From Hyphomonadaceae bacterium (GTDB lineage: Bacteria; Pseudomonadota; Alphaproteobacteria; Caulobacterales; Hyphomonadaceae), in NCBI GenBank assembly GCA_947474455.1, contig CANJIL010000007.1, forward strand, positions 1 through 64,000: DNA of 64,000 bases, written 5' to 3'. Under the pieces are notes generated by a model. The model was not told where the DNA came from. It was given only the letters and a program-made list of their open reading frames with translations, and made no database searches. Numbering within the stretch: the first letter of the stretch is position 1; each line of letters starts with the position of its first letter. A program made the translations under genes and the position numbers. Of the stretch, positions 12,516-22,552 are shown one piece after another.

Positions 12516-14417
12516 ATGATCGGCGGTATCCGCAAGTTTGCCAAATCGAAGTGGGCGCTCGTCCTGCTGTTCATCCCCCTGATCGTCAGCTTCGGCATCT
12601 TCGGATTCCGGGACCCATTCAGTGGCGTCAGCGGCGGCGGTCTCAGCCGCGTTGGCGACCACGAAATCCATGCGCGCGACCTGAATGACGAACTCACCGC
12701 GCAAATCGAGCAGATTCGCCAGCAGGATGGACGCGTGCTGACGCAGGCCGACGCCATCCGCGAGGGCCTGGCGCAGCAGGTGCTTGGCCAACTCGAATAC
12801 CGCAACATGATCCTCGCCTATGCAGACAAGGTCGGCATCCGCGCCAGCCAGCAGGCCGTCGCTGAGCTTCTTATCAACCGTGCGGGCGCATTCAAGGACG
12901 CGCTGGGCCGCTTCAACCTTGATGCGGTTCGTGCGCGCGCGGATGCGCAGAAGATGTCGCTGAAAGATTTCGAGGAAGCGGTGCGCGATGACCTTACGGT
13001 CGGTTATGTGACGTCCGCCGCGTTTAACGCGCTCAAGGTTCCGGACATTCTCTCGCTGCCGGTGATCAATTATATTGGCGAGTCGCGCACGTTGATGGTC
13101 GCGCGTCTGAGCGATGCGGCGATCGCCAAGCCGGCCGATCCGACAGATGCTCAACTTCAGGCCTGGTATGACAGCCACAAGGTGCAGTTTGCTCAGCTCG
13201 AGCGCCGTCGCATTTCGATACTGAGCTATTCGCCGGAAGACTTCCTGGATCGCGTCGAGGTCACCGACGAGCAGGCGAAGGCGGAATACGCGAAGCGGAT
13301 CCGCGACTATTCCACGCCGGAGACGCGCGAGATCGTCGAATACTCATCGACGGATCGCAACGCCGTCCAGTCGTTCATCGACCTCGCTCAGCAAGGCGTG
13401 GCGGCGGATGAAGCGCTGAAGCGCACGCCCGGGCTGGCGGTGCAGCCCAGTACGGTGAAGCCTGAACAGGTCAGCGATGAGCGCTATCGCGAACTCGTTT
13501 TCGCGCTTCCGGCAGGGCGCGTGCACACGGTCCCGTTCCAGTTGAGCGAGGGCTCGCCTTGGCTTGCTGTAATGGTGCGGTCAGTGACGTTGGGTATCCC
13601 CCAACCTTTTGAAGAAGTGGCGGGCAAGGTGCGCCACGACATAGCCTTGCCGGAAGCGACGCGCCTCTATGAAGACGAGTCCGAGAAATTCCGCGACGCC
13701 GCAGGTGGCCAGCCGCTTGAGGAAATCGGCAAGCAGTTCGGCTTCCCGGTGATCCAGCTGGCGGCTGTTGACAAGGATGGACGCACCCTGCGTGGCGACC
13801 AGGCGCAATTGCTGGCCAAGAACCCGGCGCTGCCGGAGCTGTTCACTCTGCAGGCCGGTCAGATGACCAACCTGTTCGAGGGCGACAACGTGCGGGCGAT
13901 GTACAGGCTCGATGAAATCGTCGCGCCCTACACGCAATCTTTCGCAGAGGTGAAAGAGCGCGTGCGCGCCCTTTACCTCGTCGAGCAGGTGAAAAATGCC
14001 GCGACGAAAGCGGCGACTGATATGGTCGATGCCGTCAAGGCGGGCCGGACGTTCGAACAAGCGGCTGCGATTTCGAAGATGACCGTCCTGCCCACGCTGG
14101 TAACGACGCGTCAGGGCAACCCCAGCATCGATCCAGCCGCACTGCAGAGCGCCTTTGAACTCAAGGCAGGCGAGATCGGCGTTGTGAATGGCCAGGGCGG
14201 CGAGCCATGGGTTGTGCGGGTCGACACGATCGAGCCAGTGACTGCCGCGGCCGCTGCGGCCTTGCGTGCGCAGGTGGCGCCCGATGTCTCGCAATCGCTG
14301 GAGAACGACGTGCGGGAGGTGTTCATCCGCGGACTTCAGAAGGAAGTTCCGATCCAGCGAGATGAGGTCGCGATCCAGCGCTACCTCCAAAGCTATCTTT
14401 CTCCCGAGGCGCCATGA
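12516..14417 (+). CDS. ppiD: SurA N-terminal domain / PpiD-like peptidyl-prolyl isomerase
   Basis: MIGGIRKFAKSKWALVLLFIPLIVSFGIFGFRDPF membrane anchor; AGGGAG ribosome-binding site upstream of 12516; parvulin-like architecture. Confidence 0.8.
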   Translation: MIGGIRKFAKSKWALVLLFIPLIVSFGIFGFRDPFSGVSGGGLSRVGDHEIHARDLNDELTAQIEQIRQQDGRVLTQADAIREGLAQQVLGQLEYRNMILAYADKVGIRASQQAVAELLINRAGAFKDALGRFNLDAVRARADAQKMSLKDFEEAVRDDLTVGYVTSAAFNALKVPDILSLPVINYIGESRTLMVARLSDAAIAKPADPTDAQLQAWYDSHKVQFAQLERRRISILSYSPEDFLDRVEVTDEQAKAEYAKRIRDYSTPETREIVEYSSTDRNAVQSFIDLAQQGVAADEALKRTPGLAVQPSTVKPEQVSDERYRELVFALPAGRVHTVPFQLSEGSPWLAVMVRSVTLGIPQPFEEVAGKVRHDIALPEATRLYEDESEKFRDAAGGQPLEEIGKQFGFPVIQLAAVDKDGRTLRGDQAQLLAKNPALPELFTLQAGQMTNLFEGDNVRAMYRLDEIVAPYTQSFAEVKERVRALYLVEQVKNAATKAATDMVDAVKAGRTFEQAAAISKMTVLPTLVTTRQGNPSIDPAALQSAFELKAGEIGVVNGQGGEPWVVRVDTIEPVTAAAAAALRAQVAPDVSQSLENDVREVFIRGLQKEVPIQRDEVAIQRYLQSYLSPEAP

Positions 14418-15850
14418 CGACGCCCCTGCCCCGGCTTCACGTCCGGCGCCGGGTCGACGACACGGAGTCGCCGGTTTCGGCGATGCTGAAACTCAATCCG
14501 ATGTCGGCCGGACTGGTGCTGTTTGAAAGCGTGATGGGCGGGGAAAGCCGCGGTCGCTACTCCTTCATCGGCATGGCGCCGGACCTGTGGTGGCGCGTGA
14601 AGACCGGCAAGGCCGAGACTTCGTTCACGCAGGATTTCAAGGAAGTCATTTCAACGTCAAATGACGTGATGGGGTCTCTGCGTAGTTTCATCGATGCCTG
14701 CCAGGTTTCCGGTATGGAGGACCTGCCGCCGATGGCGGCGGGGGCGTTCGGCTATCTCGGCTATGACATGGTCCGCTATGTCGAGACCCTGCCGGAGCCG
14801 AAGCCGGATCCAAATGGCCTGCCGGAAGCAATGCTGATGCGGCCGAGCGTCGTGCTGATCTTCGACGGCGTCAAGCAGGAGATAATTATCGCAGCGCCCG
14901 AGCGTGACGGCGAAGCAACTACGCTTGGGCGGATCGACGCTGTCGAAGCGAAGCTGGACCAGCCTATGCCGCCGTCGCGACCTAGCGACGCGCCCACCGA
15001 AAAGCTGGCGTTCACGTCGAATACTGAGAAGTCCCGCTATCTGGAGATGGTCAACCAGGCGAAGAAATACATCCACGCGGGCGACATCTTTCAGGTTGTC
15101 CCGAGTCAGCGCTTCTCTGCGCCTTTCGACCGATCGCCATTTGCATTCTACCGCGCCCTGCGCCGGCTGAATCCTTCTCCATTTATGTTCTACGTGAACT
15201 TCGGCGATTTCCAGATTTCAGGATCGAGTCCGGAAATCCTTGTGCGGGTTCGGAATGGCGTCGTCACTGTTCGGCCGATCGCAGGAACGTTGCCGCGGGG
15301 CGCGACGCCCCAGGCGGACCTGGCGAACGAGCAGAAGCTGCTCGCCGATCCAAAGGAGCGCGCCGAGCACCTGATGCTGCTGGATCTCGGCCGCAACGAT
15401 GTGGGCCGTGTTGCCGCCCGCGGATCAGTGAAGGTGACTGAGAGCTTCACCGTGGAGCGCTACAGTCACGTTATGCACATTGTCTCCAACGTGCAGGGGC
15501 GGCTGAAACCCGGCGAGGATATGGTATCAGCTCTGGCGGCTGGCTTCCCGGCGGGAACAACGTCCGGCGCACCGAAAATCCGGGCGATGGAGATCATCAC
15601 CGAACTGGAGCCACACGCGAGAGGCGTGTACGCCGGGGGCGTCGGATATTTCGGCGCGGGCGGCGATATGGACACCTGCATTGCGCTGCGCACTGCGGTG
15701 TTCAGGGGCGGCCGGATTCACGTGCAGGCCGGCGGCGGCGTCGTTTATGACAGCGATCCCGAGAGCGAGTTCATGGAGACAGTGCATAAGGCAAGCGCCC
15801 TCTTCCGCGCCGCCGAGGAAGCTGCGCTATATGACCGGGGGAACCGCTGA
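14414..15850 (+). CDS. trpE: Anthranilate synthase component I
   Basis: 478 aa; GGESRGRYSFIG, LDLGRNDVGRVA, PAGTTSGAPKIRAMEII. ATGA overlap with ppiD. Confidence 0.97.
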   Translation: MTTPLPRLHVRRRVDDTESPVSAMLKLNPMSAGLVLFESVMGGESRGRYSFIGMAPDLWWRVKTGKAETSFTQDFKEVISTSNDVMGSLRSFIDACQVSGMEDLPPMAAGAFGYLGYDMVRYVETLPEPKPDPNGLPEAMLMRPSVVLIFDGVKQEIIIAAPERDGEATTLGRIDAVEAKLDQPMPPSRPSDAPTEKLAFTSNTEKSRYLEMVNQAKKYIHAGDIFQVVPSQRFSAPFDRSPFAFYRALRRLNPSPFMFYVNFGDFQISGSSPEILVRVRNGVVTVRPIAGTLPRGATPQADLANEQKLLADPKERAEHLMLLDLGRNDVGRVAARGSVKVTESFTVERYSHVMHIVSNVQGRLKPGEDMVSALAAGFPAGTTSGAPKIRAMEIITELEPHARGVYAGGVGYFGAGGDMDTCIALRTAVFRGGRIHVQAGGGVVYDSDPESEFMETVHKASALFRAAEEAALYDRGNR

Positions 15851-16452
15851 TGACCCGCGTCCTGCTGATCGATAACTACGACAGTTTCACGTACAATCTT
15901 GTCCACTACCTGCAGGACATCAGCCCTGATGTTGAAGTCGAGGTGGTACGCAACGATGCGCTGACGCCGAAGGAAGCGCTGGCGAAGGGCGCCGATGCGA
16001 TCGTGCTTTCGCCGGGGCCCTGCACGCCGGACGATGCGGGGATATGCCTTGAGCTCATCAAGCTGGCGCCGGACGACATGCCGATCCTTGGCGTGTGCCT
16101 TGGACACCAGGCGATTGGTCAAGCGTTGGGGGGGGTCGTCGAAGGCGCCAAGGACATCGTTCATGGCAAGGTCTGGCATGTGAAGGTGCTCGGCGGCGCG
16201 CTGTTCGAAGGCGTGCCGGAGCATTTCGACGCCGTGCGTTACCATTCGCTGGCGATCAGGCGGAATGGCATGCCCAACGGGCTGACTGTGGACGCCGAAA
16301 CATCCGATGGCGAGGTCATGGCGGTGAGCCATGCGACGCGGCCGGTGTTTGGCGTGCAGTTCCATCCGGAGTCGATCGGGTCGCAGTATGGCAAAGTCAT
16401 GCTAGCAAACTTCCTGAAGTTCGCTGGCCAGAAGAAAGCGGTCAAGCGGTGA
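15850..16452 (+). CDS. trpG: Anthranilate synthase component II (glutamine amidotransferase)
   Basis: 200 aa; LLIDNYDSFTYNLVHYL, LGVCLGHQAIGQ, FHPESIGSQYG. Confidence 0.97.
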   Translation: MTRVLLIDNYDSFTYNLVHYLQDISPDVEVEVVRNDALTPKEALAKGADAIVLSPGPCTPDDAGICLELIKLAPDDMPILGVCLGHQAIGQALGGVVEGAKDIVHGKVWHVKVLGGALFEGVPEHFDAVRYHSLAIRRNGMPNGLTVDAETSDGEVMAVSHATRPVFGVQFHPESIGSQYGKVMLANFLKFAGQKKAVKR

Positions 16453-17462
16453 GCGAGGCGGTCCGCATAGCAGTAAGCAAACTTGCTGACGGGGAGCGTC
16501 CGGGTCAGGTGGAGATCGGCGCGGCGTTCGAAGCCATTCTGGCAGGCGAGGCGGACGTCTCTCTGATTGCCGCCTTCCTCATGGGGCTGCGCACGCGCGG
16601 CGAGACTGTCGAGGACATCATCGCCGGCGCCCGCGTTATGCGCGCCAACATGCGGACGGTGAGAGCGCCTGATGGCGCGATCGATACGTGCGGCACGGGC
16701 GGGCTGTCGTGGACATCCCTGAACACATCGACTGCCGTCGCGCTCGTGGCTGCCGGCGCAGGCGCGGTCGTCGCCAAGCACGGCAATCGTTCAAAGAGCA
16801 AAGCTGGATCAGCCGATGTGCTGGAGGCGCTCGGCGTGAACCTGTCGCCCACGGATGCACAACTGGAAGCGAGCTTCCGCGACGCTGGCGTCGCTTTCAT
16901 GTTCGCTCCCGCGCATCATGCTGCGATGAAACACGTTGGACCTGTGAGGGCGACGCTGGGCATCCGCACGATCTTCAACATGCTTGGGCCTTTGGCCAAT
17001 CCGGCTGGCGTGAAGCGTCAGGTGCTGGGCGTATTCGCGCCGGAATGGGTTGAGCCGTTCGCGCAGGCCCTACTCGCACTCGGCGCGGAACGTGCGCTTG
17101 TCGTCCACGGTGTCGATGGGATGGACGAGATTTCTACGACAGGCGCCACGCTGGTTGCGGAGATCCGTGATGGCGCCGTCCGTAAGCAGGACCTGACGCC
17201 TGAACGCCTCGGCGTTCCGCGTGCAACGCTGGATCAGTTGCGCGGCGGCACGGCGACGGAGAACGCAGCGGCGCTTAGAGGATTGCTGCAGGGCGAGCGC
17301 GGACCGTTCGCCGATCTGGTGGCAGTGAATGCAGGCGCGGCCGTTTTCGTGGCCGGACTTTCCGAGACGTTGAATGATGGCGTGCGACAGGCGCGTGCTT
17401 CGATCGAGTCCGGCAAGGCGATGGCTGCGCTCGAAGCTCTGAGGCGCGCCTCCAATGGCTAG
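16449..17462 (+). CDS. trpD: Anthranilate phosphoribosyltransferase
   Basis: GTG at 16449 overlaps the trpG stop; DTCGTGGLSWTSLNTSTAVALVAAGAGAVVAKHGNRSKSKAGSADVLEALG. The longer ORF-track start lies inside trpG. Confidence 0.95.
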   Translation: MSEAVRIAVSKLADGERPGQVEIGAAFEAILAGEADVSLIAAFLMGLRTRGETVEDIIAGARVMRANMRTVRAPDGAIDTCGTGGLSWTSLNTSTAVALVAAGAGAVVAKHGNRSKSKAGSADVLEALGVNLSPTDAQLEASFRDAGVAFMFAPAHHAAMKHVGPVRATLGIRTIFNMLGPLANPAGVKRQVLGVFAPEWVEPFAQALLALGAERALVVHGVDGMDEISTTGATLVAEIRDGAVRKQDLTPERLGVPRATLDQLRGGTATENAAALRGLLQGERGPFADLVAVNAGAAVFVAGLSETLNDGVRQARASIESGKAMAALEALRRASNG

Positions 17463-18261
17463 CACTGTTCCCGACAGGTTGAAGACAATCATCGACTACA
17501 AGCGCGACGAAGTTGCTGCGCTGAAGAAACATCGCACGCTTGCCTCGCTCGAAGCCGGCGCCAAGGCCGCCTCAAAGCCGCGAAGATTTGCTGAGGCGCT
17601 GCTCGCGATCGCCAAGGCTGACGGAAACGCTCTAATCTGCGAAGTGAAGCGCAAGAGTCCGTCAGCTGGCGATATCAGCCCGGGCCGTGACCAGGTCGCC
17701 GTTGCGCGCGATTATGAAGCCGGCGGAGCGGCCTGCATTTCGGTGCTCACGGACGGGCCGAGCTTCGGCGGCTCGCTGGACGACATGATCAGCGTACGAG
17801 AAGCCATCTCGCTTCCTGTCTTGCGCAAGGATTTCATGATCGACCCGATCCAGGTGCTTGAAGCCCGCGCCGCCGGCGCCGATGCGATCTTGATCATCAT
17901 GGCGGCTGTGGACAACACACTAGCTGAGGAACTGCATGAAACGGCTGACCGTCTCGGGATGTCAGTTCTGCTGGAAGCCCACGATGAGGGGGAGCTTGTG
18001 CGGGCGCTGGGGCTGCCTTCTCCCCTGCTCGGCTTAAATAACCGCGACCTGCGCACTTTCACGACAGACCTCAAGGTGACCGAACGGCTCTCGGATATGA
18101 TTCCTTTCGGTAAACTCCTGATATCGGAGAGCGGCGTCAGGTCGGCGGCTGACATTGGCCGGCTGCGGGCTTGCGGCGCCAGAGGGTTTCTCGTTGGCGA
18201 AAGCCTCATGCGCGCGGAAAATCCTGTCGAATCCGTCAGGTCGCTCGTCCAGGTTCGGTAA
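17455..18261 (+). CDS. trpC: Indole-3-glycerol phosphate synthase
   Basis: 268 aa; EVKRKSPSAGDISPGRD, LLGLNNRDLRTF, SESGVRSAADIGRL. Confidence 0.97.
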   Translation: MASTVPDRLKTIIDYKRDEVAALKKHRTLASLEAGAKAASKPRRFAEALLAIAKADGNALICEVKRKSPSAGDISPGRDQVAVARDYEAGGAACISVLTDGPSFGGSLDDMISVREAISLPVLRKDFMIDPIQVLEARAAGADAILIIMAAVDNTLAEELHETADRLGMSVLLEAHDEGELVRALGLPSPLLGLNNRDLRTFTTDLKVTERLSDMIPFGKLLISESGVRSAADIGRLRACGARGFLVGESLMRAENPVESVRSLVQVR

Positions 18262-18292
18262 ATGGCTCCACAGCCGAATTGACCCATAACGT

Positions 18293-18307
18293 GAACGATA
18301 GTAGAAC
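18293..18307 (+). promoter_or_regulatory. LexA operator (SOS box) GAAC-N7-GAAC upstream of lexA
   Basis: GAACGATAGTAGAAC, matching the alphaproteobacterial GAACN7GAAC (GTTCN7GTTC) consensus, about 40 bp upstream of the probable lexA start. Confidence 0.85.
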
Positions 18308-18346
18308 TATCCGCGACTCATGAAGTCCGGAGGCGAAGCAGACCAG

Positions 18347-19033
18347 ATGCTTACCAAGAAACAGCGGGAGCTCCTCCTGTTCATCAATGATAGGATAAAG
18401 GAGACAGGCGTCTCGCCCTCCTTCGACGAAATGAAACAAGCGCTCGATCTTGCGTCAAAGTCCGGCATCCACCGGCTCATCACGGCTCTTGAGGAGCGCG
18501 GATTCCTTCGCCGTCTCGCCCACAGGGCCCGGGCGCTGGAGGTTCTGAAACTCCCGGAAAGCGCCGTTCCGCAGGGAACAGGCCGTACCCCGTTCAGGCC
18601 GAGCGTCATTGCCGGCGAAGGGGGGCGCAAGGGCGCAGCGGCCGTACGCTCCTCAATGATTCCCGTCATGGGCCGGATCGCGGCGGGTACAGCGATCGAA
18701 GCCATAGAGCATGAGACGCACAAGGTGGCGGCGCCGGATGATGACTTTGATCCGGATACGCATTTTGCGCTGGAGGTTTCGGGCGAGAGCATGATCAATG
18801 CCGGTATCCTCGACGGCGACACCGTGATCCTGAAGAAGACAGAGCATGCCGCTTCTGGCGATATCGTCGTGGCGCTGATCAATGAAGAAACGGCAACGCT
18901 CAAGCGTTTTCGCAAGAAGGGCGGCTCCATCGCGCTTGAAGCCGCGAACCCGGCCTTTGGCACTCAGATATTCGGGCCGGATCGCGTGCGCATCCAGGGC
19001 AAGCTGGTCGCGCTGGTGCGCAAGTATCACTAA
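18347..19033 (+). CDS. lexA: LexA repressor
   Basis: [30 protein letters not shown]-terminal HTH and C-terminal peptidase ([15 protein letters not shown]). ORF track starts at 18320. Confidence 0.96.
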   Translation: MLTKKQRELLLFINDRIKETGVSPSFDEMKQALDLASKSGIHRLITALEERGFLRRLAHRARALEVLKLPESAVPQGTGRTPFRPSVIAGEGGRKGAAAVRSSMIPVMGRIAAGTAIEAIEHETHKVAAPDDDFDPDTHFALEVSGESMINAGILDGDTVILKKTEHAASGDIVVALINEETATLKRFRKKGGSIALEAANPAFGTQIFGPDRVRIQGKLVALVRKYH

Positions 19034-19039
19034 TCCTTC

Positions 19040-19715
19040 GGGGCCGTTTTCCGTTTCGCTGGTTTGACGTGAAGCAGCTGGGCTCATGCACGTCCGCTTC
19101 GTATTTCGGCAGGACGGGGTGTGAGCTTGCAAGCGGACAAGTCGATGGCCGCGCCGCCTTTGCCGACGAAGTCGCGAGGCCGCACGGTCGGACCGCCTGA
19201 GGTACTTTGGAGGTCGAAAGTTACAGCCGCTCGATAGCTCTGATATCGATGCGAACACGCCGGTTGCGTTCACATGGTCGATTTCTGCGACGACGCTTTC
19301 GATGCGGACGGGTCCAATCTGTTCTTTGAGGATTAGCGCGGCAAAAAGTGGAAGTGTGTATTTCTCCGACGAGCGCGCCTATCCCGAAGCGGAAAAGCAT
19401 GCCCGGCAACAAGGCCAGGCCGCTAACTCGTCGCCTCCGCATCGCGGCCCAAAGAATCATCACGGGAAGGCGCGCTCCGATTGGCAGGTCCCAGCCTGGC
19501 TCGGAAAGCGCTGTCATTTGGAGTGCAGCGCCGGAGGTCAGCGCCAAAGAACCTAGAAACGGCTAGCGCAGGGCCTGATCGTTCACCGCTGCGCGCTCAG
19601 GAAGCGCCCGAACTGCGCCGGAAAGCCGGGCCTTTCGGTGACGCCTGCGGCACTTGCCAGTAAAGCAGCGGATGTGGTCTTCAGGGCCCGCGCTCCGCCA
19701 TAGGAACGCAGGGAT
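19040..19715 (-). pseudogene. Decayed coding remnant, probably comEC
   Basis: Between lexA and gltX; minus-strand fragments in shifted frames with stops: PGFPAQFGRFLSAQR / LSEPGWDLPIGARLPVMILWAAMRRRRVSGLALLPGMLFRFGIGALVGEIHTS / LILKEQIGPVRIESVVAEIDHVNATG, resembling a ComEC N-terminus. Position is typical for comEC in alphaproteobacteria. Confidence 0.45.
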
Positions 19716-19735
19716 ATGGCTTGCACTGGAACCCG

Positions 19736-21190
19736 ATGACGGTCGTCACACGCTTCGCCCCATCGCCCACCGGCTACCTCCATATCGGAGGCGCCCGGAC
19801 GGCCCTGTTCTGCTGGCTATACGCCCGTCACACGGGCGGCAAGTTCCTGCTGAGGGTCGAGGATACCGACAGGGAGCGTTCGACCCAGGCGGCCGTGAAT
19901 GCGATCATGGATGGCCTGAACTGGCTCGGATTGGGCGGGGATGAGCCGCCGGTCATGCAATCGGAGCGCGCGGCTCGCCACGCAGAGGTCGCACACGAAC
20001 TCGTCAGGCGGGGCGCCGCCTATCGCTGCGCGGTAACTCAGGAAGAGCTGGGCGCCCGGCGCGCGCGGCTCAATGACCTTCTCGGCGAACAGGCCAAGCG
20101 CATGCTCAGCGAAGACGAGGCGGCCGAGCTCAAGAGCGTGTCGGGCGCATTCCGCTCTCCCTATCGCAACGGCGACCTTCCTTTGCCGCCGGGGGCACCA
20201 ACTACTGTCCGTCTCAAGATCGATGAGTCCAAACCCACCGGGTATACTGATCGCGTCCAGGGCCACGTCGCAGTGCCGGCAGCAGATGTGGACGATCTTA
20301 TCCTCCTCCGTTCCGATGGCACGCCGACCTATCTCCTCGCCGTTGTGGTCGATGATCATGACATGGGGGTGACCCACGTAATCCGCGGTGACGATCACCT
20401 GATCAATACCTTCCGCCAGCTTCCGATCTTCGAGGGTATGGGCTGGTCAGTACCGGAATATGCCCACGTCCCGCTGATCCACGGCCCGGATGGAAAAAAG
20501 CTTTCCAAGCGCCACGGGGCCACAGCGGTCGACGCCTATCGCGATGAACTGGGTTATCTGCCAGAGGCGATGCGGAACTATCTGCTCCGTCTTGGCTGGA
20601 GCCATGGCGATGATGAAATCATCTCCGATCAGCAGGCAATCGAGTGGTTCGACCTCAACGGCCTCAACAAGGCTCCCGCCCGGCTGGATTTCGCCAGGCT
20701 GGACTTCGTGAACAAGCATTACATGGCGCTGGCAGACGATGAGAGGCTCTTCGACCTGTTCCTTGCCCGGCCGGAGGCCATGAACCTCCACAAAGAGGTA
20801 AAAGCCCGAATTCAGGCCGCCATGCCGGTCCTGAAGACCCGATCAGCGAACCTGGTAGCGCTGGTCGAGCAGGCCCGTTTCCTGACAAACATTCGGCCGG
20901 TCGTTCTTGCGGGCAAGGCGATTGACCAGGTCAATGACGAGGCGCGCGGTCGTCTTGCCAAGCTGTCGGCAGTTCTGGACGAATTGGCGGACTGGAGCGA
21001 GGCCGCAATCAAGACCGCTCTAACGCAGTATTGCGAGCAAAACGGCATCAGCATGGGAAAAATAAGCCCGGTTTTGAGGGTAGTTCTTACCGGAGGGGCT
21101 CCGGCGCCCGATATTACTCTTGTGCTCGCTTTGCTAGGTCGTAATGAAGCTCTCGCGAGATTGAAGGATCATGCTCGCGCCGGGGGATAA
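19736..21190 (+). CDS. gltX: Glutamyl-tRNA synthetase
   Basis: MTVVTRFAPSPTGYLHIGGARTALF (HIGH-type motif), KKLSKRHGA (KMSKS-type). Confidence 0.97.
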   Translation: MTVVTRFAPSPTGYLHIGGARTALFCWLYARHTGGKFLLRVEDTDRERSTQAAVNAIMDGLNWLGLGGDEPPVMQSERAARHAEVAHELVRRGAAYRCAVTQEELGARRARLNDLLGEQAKRMLSEDEAAELKSVSGAFRSPYRNGDLPLPPGAPTTVRLKIDESKPTGYTDRVQGHVAVPAADVDDLILLRSDGTPTYLLAVVVDDHDMGVTHVIRGDDHLINTFRQLPIFEGMGWSVPEYAHVPLIHGPDGKKLSKRHGATAVDAYRDELGYLPEAMRNYLLRLGWSHGDDEIISDQQAIEWFDLNGLNKAPARLDFARLDFVNKHYMALADDERLFDLFLARPEAMNLHKEVKARIQAAMPVLKTRSANLVALVEQARFLTNIRPVVLAGKAIDQVNDEARGRLAKLSAVLDELADWSEAAIKTALTQYCEQNGISMGKISPVLRVVLTGGAPAPDITLVLALLGRNEALARLKDHARAGG

Positions 21191-21219
21191 ACGGCGGGGA
21201 GCCGCAAGTTTGAGGAGAC

Positions 21220-22530
21220 TTGGTGATGGAAAACAAGGTCAAACCGCACGGCAAGGCGACGGTAACCGCCAACGGCAAGACGGTGGAGTTGCCGGTCTAT
21301 GCAGGCACGATAGGGCCTGACGTCATCGACATTGGCAAGCTTCATGCCCAGACGGGCATGTTCACTCTCGATCCGGGCTTCACGTCCACCGCGAGCTGCG
21401 AAAGCCAGATCACTTACATCGATGGCGACCAAGGCATTCTACTTCATCGCGGCTATCCCATCGACCAGCTGGCTCAGGGCTCCAACTTCCTCGAGGTCTG
21501 CTATCTGCTGCTTCACGGCGAACTGCCGTCCGCCAGCGAGAACGCGGAATTCGTGAAAACGATCACGCGCCACACCATGTTGCATGCGCAGTTCGATCGC
21601 TTCTTCGAAGGCTTCCGCCGCGATGCGCACCCGATGGCGATTATGTGCGGCGCTGTCGGCGCACTGTCAGCCTTCTATCACGACTCGACCAACGTTGATG
21701 ATCCGATGCAACGCAAGGTCGCCCAGCATCGCATGATCGCGAAGATGCCGACGATCGCGGCGCGCGCGTTCAAGTATCACGCCGGCCAGCCCTTCGTGAG
21801 CCCGCGCAACGAGCTCGACTATGCATCGAACTTCCTGCGCATGTCGTTCGCCGTGCCGGCGGAGGAATACAGGGTGAACCCAGTTCTCGCCCGCGCGATG
21901 GATCGCATCTTCATCCTGCACGCCGACCACGAACAGAACGCCTCGACCTCGACCGTGCGCCTTGCCGGTTCGTCGGGCGCCAATCCGTTCGCCTGCATCG
22001 CGGCAGGTATCGCCTGCCTCTGGGGGCCCGCGCACGGCGGAGCCAACGAAGCAGCGCTGCAAATGCTTCAGGAGATCGGCACTGTGGAAAACGTGAAGAA
22101 GCACGTCGACAAGGTGAAGAACAAGGTCGACGGCGTTCGCCTTATGGGCTTCGGCCACAGGGTCTACAAGAACTATGACCCGCGCGCGAAAGTCATGCAG
22201 CAGACCTGTCGCGAAGTGCTGAAGGAAGTCGGCGTCAGCGATCCACTTCTGGAAGTCGCCATGGAGCTTGAGAAGATCGCGCTTTCGGACGAGTACTTCA
22301 TCGAGAAGAAACTCTATCCGAATGTGGACTTCTACTCGGGCATCACGCTCAAGGCGATGGGCTTCCCGGTGTCCATGTTCACCGTCCTGTTCGCTCTCGC
22401 CCGCACGGTTGGCTGGATCGCGCAGTGGGAAGAGATGACCACGGACAAGACCCAGCGCATCGGCCGTCCGCGTCAGATCTACACTGGCGCCGCGCAGCGC
22501 GACTATGTGCCGATCAGCGCGCGATCGTAA
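21220..22530 (+). CDS. gltA: Citrate synthase
   Basis: 436 aa; [32 protein letters not shown]. Confidence 0.98.
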   Translation: MVMENKVKPHGKATVTANGKTVELPVYAGTIGPDVIDIGKLHAQTGMFTLDPGFTSTASCESQITYIDGDQGILLHRGYPIDQLAQGSNFLEVCYLLLHGELPSASENAEFVKTITRHTMLHAQFDRFFEGFRRDAHPMAIMCGAVGALSAFYHDSTNVDDPMQRKVAQHRMIAKMPTIAARAFKYHAGQPFVSPRNELDYASNFLRMSFAVPAEEYRVNPVLARAMDRIFILHADHEQNASTSTVRLAGSSGANPFACIAAGIACLWGPAHGGANEAALQMLQEIGTVENVKKHVDKVKNKVDGVRLMGFGHRVYKNYDPRAKVMQQTCREVLKEVGVSDPLLEVAMELEKIALSDEYFIEKKLYPNVDFYSGITLKAMGFPVSMFTVLFALARTVGWIAQWEEMTTDKTQRIGRPRQIYTGAAQRDYVPISARS

Positions 22531-22552
22531 TTGCCTTCAACTGTTGCTTGTT

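Noticed and set aside
16095-16448. Long upstream extension of trpD in the ORF track
   Set aside because: Overlaps trpG in another frame; the GTG at 16449 gives the canonical TrpD N-terminus.
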